Assembly (NCBI RefSeq): GCF_030287445.1
Contig: NZ_JASVWB010000002.1
Coordinates: forward strand, 5,022,001 to 5,086,000
Reading direction: 5' to 3'
DNA: 64,000 bases
Origin: Streptomyces sp. ALI-76-A
Lineage (GTDB): Bacteria > Actinomycetota > Actinomycetes > Streptomycetales > Streptomycetaceae
Shown here: positions 1 through 8,578 of the stretch, one piece after another
Layout of the letters: the number at the start of each line of letters is the position of its first letter
Position numbering within the stretch: position 1 is the first letter of the stretch
The notes under the pieces: generated by a model
Seen by the model: the letters and a program-made list of their open reading frames with translations, nothing else
Told to the model about the DNA's origin: nothing
Databases searched by the model: none
Position numbers and translations under genes: made by a program

Positions 1-1
1 G

Positions 2-115
2 GAGTTCAAGCCGGCGGACCAGGAGTCGCGGGGTGTCGGTCAGGTCATCGACCTGACGGCACACGACGAGACGGAGCAGATCGACATGCAGGGGCTGCGG
101 AGCGCGGTGTCCTAG
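2..115 (+). CDS. C-terminal end of an unidentified protein (5' truncated by window edge)
   Basis: An open frame enters from the left edge and ends at a TAG stop at 113-115. The 37 visible residues are hydrophilic and acidic and end in GLRSAVS. There is not enough to assign a family. The stop codon is part of a CTAG tetranucleotide at 112-115, which is also the left edge of a degenerate inverted-repeat element, so the last codons may abut an old insertion site. The frame itself is a reasonable inference from codon bias; the function is unknown. Confidence 0.5.
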   Translation, partial: EFKPADQESRGVGQVIDLTAHDETEQIDMQGLRSAVS

Positions 116-246
116 TGCCGCGACGGGCCGTCGGCCCCGTCGACGGCGCCCGGCATGCTCCCCACCGCCTCAAGGGCGCGCGAGGTGCTCCCGCTCGCCG
201 CACCGGAGGCCGCTCCCTGACGGGCGAACGCCGCCCGCCGTGGCAC
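112..246. mobile_element. Degenerate copy of CTAG-bounded MITE-like element
   Basis: This stretch aligns by eye with the two clear elements at 37730-37836 and 53957-54125. It starts with CTAGTGCCG, has GCCCCGTCG followed by GCCCGGCA, then CGCCGCACCGG followed by a GCCGCTCC-TGACGGGC-AACG block near 197-228, as in the others. The right-hand CTAG is lost and the terminal repeats have decayed. It carries no coding capacity of its own. Confidence 0.55.
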
Positions 247-314
247 CGGCCGCTTTCGAGGCTGTCGAGCGGATCTCCGTGCCGCACGGGCCGAGGCGAA
301 CCCGCCGTGCCCGC

Positions 315-371
315 GGTCAGGACACCGTCCAGTGGTCAGGACACCGTCCAGCGGTCAGGACACCATCCAGC
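315..371. repeat. Three tandem 19-bp repeats at the 3' end of the PH-domain gene
   Basis: GGTCAGGACACC-TCCAG recurs at 315, 334 and 353 with a period of 19 bp. The third copy contains the stop codon of the minus-strand PH-domain gene (TGA at 355-357), so the array begins inside the gene and runs into the downstream spacer. The copies differ by one or two bases. Confidence 0.8.
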
Positions 372-1725
372 GGTCCGGCCGTGCGTCCTTGCGGCCCGTC
401 CGTGACCGCTCCGCCTGTCCCCGCAGCAGCTCGGCCGCCTCCTGGGCGTCCCGCAGGCGGGCTGTGACCGTCTTGCCGGCCCCTGTGTCCACGTGCACGT
501 CGGCGACCCGCCACAGGCGCTGCCAGGGCCCTTGGGCGAGCCGTACGCTCTGCACCTTCGCGTGGGGCACGAGCGACAGGCTCCGCCGCAGCAGTCCTTC
601 CCGGGCGGCGAACACGCCGTCGCTGACCGCGAGTCCGTAGCCGCGCCACCACAGCGGTACGCATCGCCGGGCCCGCCGGGGGGCCGGGGACAGCGCCGAC
701 GGCGGCGGCACGGTCACTCCGGGCAGCACGCGCGCCACGATGGCCTCGGCGACCGCCCGGGGAGCGACCGGTACCAGCACCGAGTTGGACGACCCGGCCA
801 CGTCCAGTTCCACCCGCACCCAGCCTCCCCCGCTCCCGTCGCCGGCCGGGGCGGGGGACTTCCACCGCCGCCACAGCAGCGGCTCCACGATCCGTACGGT
901 CTGCACGCGTCCCGGTGGCACCGTCTCGTGCGTACGGTCGAGCAGCCCGTGGTCGATGCGCAGTCCGTCCGGCGACTCGCCCACCGTCCAGTCGTACTCG
1001 GTGACGAACCGTCCCACGCTGCTCGCGCCGGCCGCGCCCAGCAGCGGTACCCCGGTCGCGAGGACCGTCCACAGGCTGTGGGTGGTCAGCCACAGCACCG
1101 ACGGCACGACGAACGCGGCGACCAGGGTGCCCCACGTCGCGCCGGTCAGGAGCAGCGAGACGGCCAGGACACGCGGCGGTACGCGCAGCAGCTCGCGGGA
1201 GGGCGCCTCGCCGACCTCGTGCGCCGTCTCGGGCGCGAAACCGGCGGCGCGCGCGAGGAGTTCGGCGCGCAGCGCACGCGCCTCGCCCTCGCCCAGGAAG
1301 GAGAGCTCGTCCTTCTTGTCCGTGCCGATGACGTCGAGCTTGAGTTTCGCGACGCCCGCGACCCGCGCGAGCAGGGGCTGGGTGATGTCGACGGCCTGGA
1401 TCCGCTCCAGCCGGATGTGCGCCGTCCGCCGGAACACCAGGCCGGTGCGGATGCGCAGTTCGGTCTCGGTCACCGCGAAGTGGGTGAACCACCAGGTCAG
1501 GAAGCCGTAGAGGGCGGCGGCCGGGATGAGGACGGCAAGGGCGACCAGCAGGGTGGTGGTCGTCAGCCGGGTCAGCTGGCGCTGCGCCTGGTCGGGGTCG
1601 TGCACGGCCCACCCGATGAGCACGGCGACCGGTGCCCACGCCCGCCTGAGCGGGGTTATGGGATGCAGCCGGCGCTCGACCAGGGGCCGCTTGCCGGGTA
1701 CCTCGTCGGCGCCGGGCGTCGTCAC
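355..1725 (-). CDS. Membrane protein with paired bacterial PH (bPH2/DUF304) domains, YdbT-like
   Basis: This 456-residue protein has a hydrophobic pair near residues 37-65 followed by a bPH2 domain ([17 protein letters not shown], then a basic strand ending [14 protein letters not shown]). A second hydrophobic pair near 155-195 precedes another PH-like unit ([20 protein letters not shown]), and a third partial repeat lies near the C-terminus. This is the layout of Bacillus YdbT. The GTG start at 1725 overlaps the stop of the upstream 167-residue PH gene (GTGA), so the two are translationally coupled, as in ydbS-ydbT. In Bacillus that pair contributes to resistance to a membrane-active peptide; a similar envelope role here is inference. 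Confidence 0.8.
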   Translation of the reverse strand: MTTPGADEVPGKRPLVERRLHPITPLRRAWAPVAVLIGWAVHDPDQAQRQLTRLTTTTLLVALAVLIPAAALYGFLTWWFTHFAVTETELRIRTGLVFRRTAHIRLERIQAVDITQPLLARVAGVAKLKLDVIGTDKKDELSFLGEGEARALRAELLARAAGFAPETAHEVGEAPSRELLRVPPRVLAVSLLLTGATWGTLVAAFVVPSVLWLTTHSLWTVLATGVPLLGAAGASSVGRFVTEYDWTVGESPDGLRIDHGLLDRTHETVPPGRVQTVRIVEPLLWRRWKSPAPAGDGSGGGWVRVELDVAGSSNSVLVPVAPRAVAEAIVARVLPGVTVPPPSALSPAPRRARRCVPLWWRGYGLAVSDGVFAAREGLLRRSLSLVPHAKVQSVRLAQGPWQRLWRVADVHVDTGAGKTVTARLRDAQEAAELLRGQAERSRTGRKDARPDRWMVS

Positions 1726-2225
1726 AGCCCCGCCGATCGGGCTTCGCCGAGCTCGGTGAGCCGGTCGCGCAGCCGTTCCGCCTCGGCCGGGTCGAGCCCC
1801 GGGATGGTCGCGTCGGTCGCCGCGGCGGCGGTGTGCAGCTGCACGCTGGCCAGCCGGAAGTGGCGTTCGACCGGCCCGGAGGTCACCTCGACCAGCTGCA
1901 TCCGCCCGTACGGCACGACGGTCTCCTCCTGCCACAGCACACCCCGGCTGATCAGCAGGTCGTCGGCGCGTTCGGCGTACCGCCAGGAGGCCCAGTTGCG
2001 GCCGAGCAGTACCCACCCCCAGGCCGTCAGGGCCAGCGGCAGCAGGGCGAAGGCGGCCCAGGCCGGACTGGCGAGCAGGTACAGCAGCACGGCCAGCCCC
2101 ACGGCCAGCAGCCCCAGCCACACCACCAGCAACAGCCGTCGCATGGTCAGCAGTCTCGGCGGCAGCCCGGTCCACACCGGCTCGTCCCCCGTCGTCCCCG
2201 TGTCCGCCGCGCTCCCCGTCTCCAT
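1722..2225 (-). CDS. Small membrane protein with one bacterial PH (bPH2/DUF304) domain, YdbS-like
   Basis: From the ATG at 2225 the product is 167 residues, with two adjacent membrane segments (about residues 28-70, [19 protein letters not shown] onward) and then a single bPH2 domain ([17 protein letters not shown] through a strand ending [12 protein letters not shown]). Longer in-frame starts exist up to 2348 but would run into the divergent nuoD gene and lack coding character. It overlaps the downstream larger PH gene by 4 bp (GTGA). It is transcribed divergently from nuoD, with 31 bp between start codons, so the promoters must overlap. Confidence 0.8.
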   Translation of the reverse strand: METGSAADTGTTGDEPVWTGLPPRLLTMRRLLLVVWLGLLAVGLAVLLYLLASPAWAAFALLPLALTAWGWVLLGRNWASWRYAERADDLLISRGVLWQEETVVPYGRMQLVEVTSGPVERHFRLASVQLHTAAAATDATIPGLDPAEAERLRDRLTELGEARSAGL

Positions 2226-2256
2226 GTGGCCAGCGTACGTAGGGGAGACTGTGTGC

Positions 2257-3408
2257 ATGACTCCTACGACGGAGACCATGGTCGGAATCGGCGGCGCCGC
2301 CGAGAGCACCGACATGGTGCTCAACATCGGGCCCCAGCACCCGTCCACGCACGGCGTGCTGCGCCTCAGGCTGGTCCTGGACGGCGAGCGGATCCAGCAC
2401 GCGGAGCCGGTGATCGGCTATATGCACCGCGGCGCGGAGAAGCTGTTCGAGGCGCGTGACTACCGTCAGATCATCATGCTCGCCAACCGCCACGACTGGC
2501 TGTCGGCGTTCTCCAACGAGCTGGGCGTGGTCCTCGGGGTGGAGCGCATGCTCGGCATGGAGGTGCCCCCGCGCGCGGTGTGGACCCGCACCCTGCTCGC
2601 CGAGCTGAACCGGGTGCTGAACCACCTGATGTTCCTGGGCTCGTATCCCCTGGAGCTGGGCGGCATCACGCCGGTCTTCTACGCGTTCCGCGAGCGCGAG
2701 GTGCTGCAGAACGTCATGGAGGAGGTCTCCGGCGGGCGGATGCACTACATGTTCAACCGGGTCGGCGGCCTCAAGGAGGACCTGCCGGCCGGATGGGCCA
2801 CGCGCGCGCGTGCCGCCGTCGCCGCCGTGCGCTCCCGCATGGACCGCTTCGACGACCTGGTGCTCGGCAACGAGATCTTCCGGGGGCGCACGCGGGACGT
2901 GGGCGTCCTCAGTCCCGAGGCCGTGCACGCCTACGGCGTGAGCGGGCCGATCGCGCGCGCCTCGGGCGTCGACTTCGACCTGCGCCGCGACGAGCCGTAC
3001 CTCGCGTACGGGGAGCTCCAGGACACGTTGAAGGTGGTGACCCGGCAGGAGGGCGACTGCCTCGCCCGCTTCGAGGTCCTGCTGGAGCAGACGCACAACG
3101 CGCTCGACCTGGCCGACGCCTGCCTCGACCGGCTCGCCGGCCTGCCGCCCGGTCCGATCAACCAGCGGCTGCCCAAGGTCCTGAAGGCACCCGAGGGCCA
3201 CACGTACGCGTGGACCGAGAACCCGCTCGGCATCAACGGCTACTACCTGGTCAGCAAGGGGGAGAAGACCCCCTACCGGCTGAAGCTGCGCTCGGCGTCC
3301 TACAACAACATCCAGGCGCTCGCCGTGCTGCTGCCGGGCACGCTGGTGGCGGACATGGTGGCGATCCTGGGGTCACTGTTCTTCGTGGTCGGGGACATCG
3401 ACAAGTAG
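2257..3408 (+). CDS. nuoD: NADH-quinone oxidoreductase subunit D (49-kDa family), probable stand-alone paralogue
   Basis: The 383-residue product matches the NuoD/NDUFS2 family along its length: GPQHPSTHG at 25-33, [10 protein letters not shown] from 56, the [10 protein letters not shown] helix, [16 protein letters not shown] and a C-terminal VVGDIDK. The subunit helps form the quinone site of complex I at the membrane interface. A good Shine-Dalgarno (AGGGGAG, 2241-2247) supports the ATG at 2257; an in-frame GTG at 2251 is possible. No other nuo gene lies nearby, and the protein looks shorter than a typical actinobacterial NuoD, so this is probably a second copy outside a main nuo operon. 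Its 3' end overlaps the convergent methyltransferase gene by 36 bp. Confidence 0.9.
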   Translation: MTPTTETMVGIGGAAESTDMVLNIGPQHPSTHGVLRLRLVLDGERIQHAEPVIGYMHRGAEKLFEARDYRQIIMLANRHDWLSAFSNELGVVLGVERMLGMEVPPRAVWTRTLLAELNRVLNHLMFLGSYPLELGGITPVFYAFREREVLQNVMEEVSGGRMHYMFNRVGGLKEDLPAGWATRARAAVAAVRSRMDRFDDLVLGNEIFRGRTRDVGVLSPEAVHAYGVSGPIARASGVDFDLRRDEPYLAYGELQDTLKVVTRQEGDCLARFEVLLEQTHNALDLADACLDRLAGLPPGPINQRLPKVLKAPEGHTYAWTENPLGINGYYLVSKGEKTPYRLKLRSASYNNIQALAVLLPGTLVADMVAILGSLFFVVGDIDK

Positions 3409-4413
3409 GCCGTCCAGCGGTGCGTCCGGGGCTCCCGACGGGATCCCCACCGGCTGGAGCAGCCAGCCGAAGTCGCCGAGCCCGCCCCGCGCGGTGAGTT
3501 CGGCGGCCTCCCCGGCGCCCGCGAGGGCGCGCAGGTAGGCGGCGGGGTCCGTGGACGCCAGCGAGAGCGGGGGGCGTTCCCCGGTGATGCCCAGGCATGC
3601 CAAGGCGTCGCGCTGCGCCACCACACGCCCTCCGGGGAGCGCGCACGCGTCCAGGGCGACATGCGCCGTGATGTCGCAGGACCCGTCCGGTACGGGCGCG
3701 ACCTGACGCCCCTCCCGGAAGCCGGTGAGGGTGCCGGACGGGGGGCGGGTGTCCGCCGTGTGCGCGTAGTCCACGGCGACCGCGAGCCCCCGCTCGACGG
3801 AGGCGACCGCCGCCGCCCACGCGTGGTCCCTGGGCAGCCCGATCTCCGCCCGCAACCCCTCCTCGGCCGCCAGTGGCCACCACCGGGCCAGCCACCGCGC
3901 CGGTGGCCCGGAGACCGGCTCCCCGAGCCGCTCGCGGCCGTCCTCCCGTACGAGCACCAGCCGCGGTACGCCCGCGGGGTCCACCTCGGCGACCTCCACG
4001 GGTACGTTGTCGAGCCACTCGTTGGCGAACAGCAGCCCGGTGATCCCCTTCGGGGGCTCGGCCGACCACTCGATCCGGTGATCGAGGCGCGCGGGGCGGC
4101 CGGCGATCTCGACGGCGTACCCGCGCGCGCGGGCGGCCACCTCGGCGGGCAGGGCGGCGAGCACCCCGGCGACCAGTTCGCCCCGGCCCGCGGCCATGTC
4201 GACGAAGGCCAGCTCCGCGGGCCGCCCCAGCGCCTCGTCGACCCGGCACAGCAGCCCGGCCACCGCCCCGGCGAACAACGGCGAGGCGTGCACGGACGTA
4301 CGGAAGTGCCCGGCCGGCCCTTCCGGCCTGCGATAGAAGCCGTCCGGCCCGTACAGCGCGGCCTCGGCCGCCGCCCGCCAACCGCGCCACATGCCCGCTT
4401 TCTCCTCCGTCAC
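3373..4413 (-). CDS. MidA/NDUFAF7-family SAM-dependent methyltransferase
   Basis: A 346-residue protein with an N-terminal segment typical of the family (YGPDGFYRR, residues 21-29), a SAM-binding loop [15 protein letters not shown] (70-84) and the family signature [10 protein letters not shown] (131-140), equivalent to NE-LDALPV in homologues. In animals and Dictyostelium this family (NDUFAF7/MidA) is needed for complex I assembly, and human NDUFAF7 methylates an arginine of NDUFS2, the NuoD homologue. Here the gene is convergent with nuoD and shares 36 bp of 3' sequence. That its substrate is the adjacent NuoD is an inference from context and homology. Confidence 0.85.
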   Translation of the reverse strand: MTEEKAGMWRGWRAAAEAALYGPDGFYRRPEGPAGHFRTSVHASPLFAGAVAGLLCRVDEALGRPAELAFVDMAAGRGELVAGVLAALPAEVAARARGYAVEIAGRPARLDHRIEWSAEPPKGITGLLFANEWLDNVPVEVAEVDPAGVPRLVLVREDGRERLGEPVSGPPARWLARWWPLAAEEGLRAEIGLPRDHAWAAAVASVERGLAVAVDYAHTADTRPPSGTLTGFREGRQVAPVPDGSCDITAHVALDACALPGGRVVAQRDALACLGITGERPPLSLASTDPAAYLRALAGAGEAAELTARGGLGDFGWLLQPVGIPSGAPDAPLDGLLVDVPDHEEQ

Positions 4414-4531
4414 GCCGTCAGGTTAGGCGTACTGGGGAACGGAGCCTCCACCTTGCGGAGTACGCGCACGGCGTACGGATCGATCCTCCGGTTGACCCCT
4501 GCACGCATCCGGCTTCCCTACGCTGGGTTAC

Positions 4532-5734
4532 GTGCAGCGCCTCTATGACTTCCTTCGCCGGCACCCGACATGGGTCGACAGCTTCTGGGCCGTTGTCCTG
4601 CTCGGGGTCTCGGTGGCCAGCGAGGAGGCACGTCAGGCCGTCCAGGGCACTGACTCCCCGGCGCTGGTCCTCCCGGTCATCCTCCTGTTGTGCCTGGTGA
4701 TCGCACTGCGCCGGCGCATCCCGGAGAAGATGCTGCTGCTGGCCTGCGCCCTCGGACTCGCCCAGCTCGTGCTGGACGTGGAGACGAGAGCCGCCGACTT
4801 CGCCCTGCTGGTGATCGTCTACACCGTGGCCGCGTCGGGCGCCCGCTGGGCCTCCCGCCTCGCCCTGGGGGTGGGTCTGTGCGCGGCCCCGCTGGCGCAG
4901 TTGCGCTGGCCGAGTGACGACACCGGCGTCCTGGGCAACGTCGCCATCATGGTCTTCCAGACGGCGCCGTTCGCGCTGGCCTGGGTGCTCGGCGACTCGA
5001 TCCGCACCCGCCGTGCCTACTTCGCGCAGCTGGAGGAGCGGGCCGCGCGTCTGGAGAAGGAGCGCGAGGCGCAGTCCAAGGTGGCGGTCGCCGCCGAACG
5101 CGCCCGGATCGCCCGCGAGCTGCACGACGTCGTCGCGCACAACGTGTCGGTGATGGTGGTGCAGGCCGACGGCGCCGCCTACGTCCTCGACGCCGCCCCC
5201 GACCAGGCGAAGAAGGCCCTGGAGACGATCTCCTCCACCGGCCGCCAGGCCCTCGCCGAGATGCGCCGCCTGCTGGGCGTCCTGCGCACCGGCGAGCACC
5301 AGGAGGGCGGCGAGTACGTTCCGCAACCCGACGTGGAGCAGATAGAGGACCTCGTCGAGCAGTGCCGGTGCTCCGGCCTGCCCGTCGACTTCAAGATCGA
5401 GGGCACCCCCCGCCCGTTGCCCAGCGGCGTCGAGCTGACCGCGTACCGCATCGTGCAGGAGGCGCTGACCAACACGCGCAAGCACGGCGGCCCGAACGCC
5501 GGTGCGAGCGTCCGGCTGGTGTACTTCGACGACGGTCTCGGCCTGCTCGTCGAGGACGACGGCAAGGGCGCCCCGTCCGAGCTGTACGAGGAGGGCGGCG
5601 CCGACGGCCGGGGCCACGGCCTGATCGGCATGCGCGAGCGGGTCGGCATGGTCGGCGGCACCCTGGACGCGGGCCCGCGTCCGGGCGGAGGATTCCGCAT
5701 CAGTGCGCTGCTGCCGCTCAAACCAGCGCACTGA
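4532..5734 (+). CDS. NarL-partner sensor histidine kinase (HisKA_3 type)
   Basis: The 400-residue protein has about five membrane segments in the first 155 residues, a short coiled coil (160-190), the dimerisation/phosphoacceptor box ERARIARELHDVVAHN with His198, and a C-terminal HATPase_c domain (N-box AYRIVQEALTNTRKH, then VEDDGKG and GHGLIGMRERV). It phosphorylates the response regulator that starts 78 bp downstream. The GTG start at 4532 has no Shine-Dalgarno; a TACGCT -10-like element at 4519-4524 lies 7 nt upstream, so the transcript may be leaderless. The signal sensed is unknown. Confidence 0.9.
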   Translation: MQRLYDFLRRHPTWVDSFWAVVLLGVSVASEEARQAVQGTDSPALVLPVILLLCLVIALRRRIPEKMLLLACALGLAQLVLDVETRAADFALLVIVYTVAASGARWASRLALGVGLCAAPLAQLRWPSDDTGVLGNVAIMVFQTAPFALAWVLGDSIRTRRAYFAQLEERAARLEKEREAQSKVAVAAERARIARELHDVVAHNVSVMVVQADGAAYVLDAAPDQAKKALETISSTGRQALAEMRRLLGVLRTGEHQEGGEYVPQPDVEQIEDLVEQCRCSGLPVDFKIEGTPRPLPSGVELTAYRIVQEALTNTRKHGGPNAGASVRLVYFDDGLGLLVEDDGKGAPSELYEEGGADGRGHGLIGMRERVGMVGGTLDAGPRPGGGFRISALLPLKPAH

Positions 5735-5811
5735 CGCCGACGCACGCCCCCTGTTGACACCTGTAACGCCCCCAGCCGGCCACGATCCACCGATCCATGG
5801 AAGAAGGACCG

Positions 5812-6483
5812 ATGACGATCCGCGTGATGCTCGTCGACGACCAGGTGCTGCTGCGCACCGGGTTCCGGATGGTGCTCGCCGCCCAGCCGGACATGGAGGT
5901 CGTCGCGGAGGCGGGTGACGGCGTCGAGGCCCTTCAGGTGCTGCGCGCGACCGCGGTCGACGTCGTGCTGATGGACGTCCGGATGCCGAAGCTGGACGGG
6001 GTGGAGACCACCCGCCGCATCTGCATGGAGTCCGACCCGCCGAAGGTCCTCATCCTGACCACCTTCGACCTGGACGAGTACGCCTTCTCCGGGCTGAAGG
6101 CGGGTGCCTCGGGCTTCATGCTCAAGGACGTGCCGCCCGGTGAGCTGCTCGCCGCGATCCGCTCGGTGCACAGCGGCGACGCGGTGGTGGCGCCGTCGAC
6201 CACGCGCCGTCTGCTCGACCGCTTCGCGCCGATGCTGCCGAGCGCCGGCAAGGAGCCCCAGCACAAGGAGGTGGAGCGGCTCACCGACCGTGAGCGCGAG
6301 GTCATGCTGCTGGTCGCCCAGGGCCTGTCCAACGGCGAGATCGCGGCCCGGCTCGTGCTCTCCGAGGCGACCGTCAAGACCCATGTGGGCCGCATCCTGA
6401 CCAAGCTGGGGCTGCGGGACCGGGTGCAGGTGGTCGTCCTGGCCTACGAGACGGGTCTGGTGCGCGCGGGCAGGCACGGCTGA
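5812..6483 (+). CDS. NarL/FixJ-family response regulator
   Basis: A 223-residue two-domain regulator. The receiver domain has acidic residues DD (9-10), phospho-acceptor Asp55 in VVLMDVRMPK and Lys in LKDVPPGE. After a linker comes a LuxR-type HTH (LTDREREVMLLVAQGLSNGEIAARL, from about residue 160). An ATG at 5797 is in frame, but the ATG at 5812 is preceded by AGAAGGA and begins directly with the receiver fold, so it is preferred. It forms an operon with the upstream histidine kinase. Target genes are not evident. Confidence 0.9.
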   Translation: MTIRVMLVDDQVLLRTGFRMVLAAQPDMEVVAEAGDGVEALQVLRATAVDVVLMDVRMPKLDGVETTRRICMESDPPKVLILTTFDLDEYAFSGLKAGASGFMLKDVPPGELLAAIRSVHSGDAVVAPSTTRRLLDRFAPMLPSAGKEPQHKEVERLTDREREVMLLVAQGLSNGEIAARLVLSEATVKTHVGRILTKLGLRDRVQVVVLAYETGLVRAGRHG

Positions 6484-6533
6484 GGCGCGGGGGCGTCGAC
6501 GGCCGCGTCGCGGGCGCCCACTAGGGTCTGCGC

Positions 6534-7166
6534 ATGCTTCTGTGGATCAACGGCCCTTTCGGGGGCGGCAAGACACAGACCGCGTACGAGATCCAGCGGC
6601 GTCTGCCCGGCAGTGTCGTCTGCGACCCCGAGCACGCCGGCTTCGGGCTGCGCCGCATGCTGCCGCCCGGACTGCGCGGGGACTTCCAGGACCTGGTGTC
6701 CTGGCGGCAGGGCGTCGTCGAAGTCCTCGACCTCGCGCTCACCCGGCAGGACGGGGTGGTGATCGTCCCCATGACCGTGACGGACTCCGGCCACTTCGCG
6801 GAGACCGTCGGACGGTTGCGCGCACTCGGCCACGACGTCCGGCACTTCACCCTCCTCGCCGGGCGCGAGACCGTACTGAAGCGGCTGCGGGAGCGGGGCA
6901 CGGGGCACCTTCTCCAGTACGTCATGGGGAAGAGGGCCGCCCTGCGCGGCGAGAGCTGGGCCGTACAGCAGCTCGACCACTGCCTGGAGCGGTTGCGGGA
7001 GCCCGAGTTCGCCGAGCACCTGTGGACCGACCACACGAGCGTGCCGAAGACGGCGGACCGTATCGCCGTCCTGGCCGGGCTGGCCCTCGCACCGAACAAC
7101 GAGGGCGTGCTGCGGACCCGGCTGCGGCAGGCGCGGGTGGGGATCCGGCACATCCGGTTCGACTGA
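6534..7166 (+). CDS. TmrB-like P-loop ATP-binding protein
   Basis: The 210-residue protein opens with a Walker A motif in the context LLWINGPFGGGKTQTAYE (P-loop 7-14). This is the hallmark of Bacillus TmrB, a membrane-associated ATP-binding protein conferring tunicamycin resistance; the family also resembles small nucleotide kinases. The rest has an RERGTGH lid-like segment near 120 and a basic C-terminus. The start has no Shine-Dalgarno, but TAGGGT at 6522-6527 is 6 nt upstream, suggesting a leaderless transcript. A role in resistance or in phosphorylating a small molecule is inferred from family only. Confidence 0.8.
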   Translation: MLLWINGPFGGGKTQTAYEIQRRLPGSVVCDPEHAGFGLRRMLPPGLRGDFQDLVSWRQGVVEVLDLALTRQDGVVIVPMTVTDSGHFAETVGRLRALGHDVRHFTLLAGRETVLKRLRERGTGHLLQYVMGKRAALRGESWAVQQLDHCLERLREPEFAEHLWTDHTSVPKTADRIAVLAGLALAPNNEGVLRTRLRQARVGIRHIRFD

Positions 7167-7282
7167 AGGGCCCCGCCCGGGCGCTGCACGGCCGTCTGGG
7201 CGCCGGAACCGCCGCTCGGGCTCTGGTTGGGCCGCGCGTGCCGGAACCGCCGCTCGGGCTCTGGAACGGCCGTCCGGGCGCG

Positions 7283-8389
7283 CTAGCGGAGGATGGCCTC
7301 CAGGAAGTCGCTGCCCAGCCGGGCCACCACGGTGACGTCCAGCTGGTGCAGGACGTACCGGCCGCGGCGGCGCGTGGTGATCAGGCCCGCCTTCTTCAGC
7401 ACGCCCAGGTGCCGGGATATCTCGGGGGCCGTCATGCCGTGCACGCGGGCCAGCTCGCTCGTGGTGTACGCGCTGCGCGCCAGATGGCGGCAGATCCGCA
7501 TCCGGACGGGGTGGGAGAGCGCGGTCAGGCGCAGCGCCAGCTGCTCCACCGACGGGGGCGCGGCGAGCTCGGCCGAGCCGACCGGGTAGTGCAGCACCGG
7601 CTGCCAGCCGTACCGGTGCAGGACGCTCAGGTGGGGCCGGCCCAGACTGGTCGGGATGAGCAGCAGACCGCCGTCCTCGGTGGCCGTACGGCCGTTGCCC
7701 AGCTTGTCGATGGTGATCCGGGCCGCGGGTTCGTCGAGCGTCACCGCGGGGGACACCGAGGCCAGTGCCTCGGCCAGGCCCTTGCGGCGCAGGATGTCCG
7801 TCTTGTGGCGGGCGTCCGCCGCGAGCTGATGGCGCAGCCGGGACCAGGCCTCCGCGAAGAACGCCTCGTCACAGTCCTCCAGGAACTGGCGCAGCCAGGA
7901 TCGGGTCCACGGCGGGTCGTCCAGCAGGCGCTCGCTGAACCGCACCTGCTGCGGCCCGCGCGACGCGGCCAGCTCCAGGGCGCGCCGCCGCACACCGGCG
8001 TCCGAGAGCGCGCTGGGCCCCTGCCAGGAGTACGGCAGCGCGCAGGTGAACTCCAGGGCCGCGTCGACGAACTGTTCGTCCGTCAGCTTGTCCAGCAGGT
8101 CCAGTTCCTCGGCGAACGTGGCCGCCGGGAGCGTGCTTCTGCCCGGGATGCCGGCGTAGGGCATGAACAGGTCCGAGAGCGTCGACCGCCACAGGAAGTC
8201 CGCCTCGCACATCCGGTCGGCCAGGTGCGGGTCGAGCCGGGCGGTCACGCCCGTCACCCAGCCCTGCAAGCCCGGATGGTGCCCCGGCTCCGACAGCGCG
8301 TGCAGCGCCATCACGAGTTCGGCCAGGGGCGAGGTCACGAAGGCGACGCTCTCCGGCCGCAGCCCTGTGATGTCGATGCTCACGCTCAT
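7283..8389 (-). CDS. ArsR-type winged-helix regulator with large N-terminal domain (DUF5937-like)
   Basis: 368 residues. The C-terminal third is an ArsR-family winged helix (LTALSHPVRMRICRHLARSAYTTSELARVHG... ISRHLGVLKKAGLITTRRRGRYVLHQ), and the N-terminal 260 residues form a helical domain found fused to such HTHs in actinomycetes (assigned by pattern, not search). No cysteine-rich metal site is obvious in the HTH, so a metal sensor role is not supported. It lies downstream of the lyase gene on the same strand (189-bp gap). Its target and ligand are unknown. Confidence 0.75.
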   Translation of the reverse strand: MSVSIDITGLRPESVAFVTSPLAELVMALHALSEPGHHPGLQGWVTGVTARLDPHLADRMCEADFLWRSTLSDLFMPYAGIPGRSTLPAATFAEELDLLDKLTDEQFVDAALEFTCALPYSWQGPSALSDAGVRRRALELAASRGPQQVRFSERLLDDPPWTRSWLRQFLEDCDEAFFAEAWSRLRHQLAADARHKTDILRRKGLAEALASVSPAVTLDEPAARITIDKLGNGRTATEDGGLLLIPTSLGRPHLSVLHRYGWQPVLHYPVGSAELAAPPSVEQLALRLTALSHPVRMRICRHLARSAYTTSELARVHGMTAPEISRHLGVLKKAGLITTRRRGRYVLHQLDVTVVARLGSDFLEAILR

Positions 8390-8578
8390 GCCCTCATGGT
8401 GCCTCCCGCCACTGACAACGGGGCCGCGGATTGACGGCGCCCGTCAATCGGTGCGCCTGCTCTGCCCGGTACCTCAGGTCTTCGTGCGGGCGCCAGGTAC
8501 GGGCGCCGGGCACGGGCCGCGTCGCAACGGTCCGCCGTGGGCCGTCTGCCGCGTCCGCGGGCCCGCTCCACCGACCGG

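Noticed and set aside
493..3408. Very long plus-strand reading frame continuous with nuoD
   Set aside because: The part before 2257 is the antisense of the two PH-domain genes; GC-rich codon bias leaves such frames open. Only the NuoD portion has family motifs and a Shine-Dalgarno.
7180..7282. Direct repeats CCGGAACCGCCGCTCGGGCT after the TmrB-like gene
   Set aside because: Two copies only, short, between genes; no sign of an element or structure beyond ordinary GC-rich repetition.
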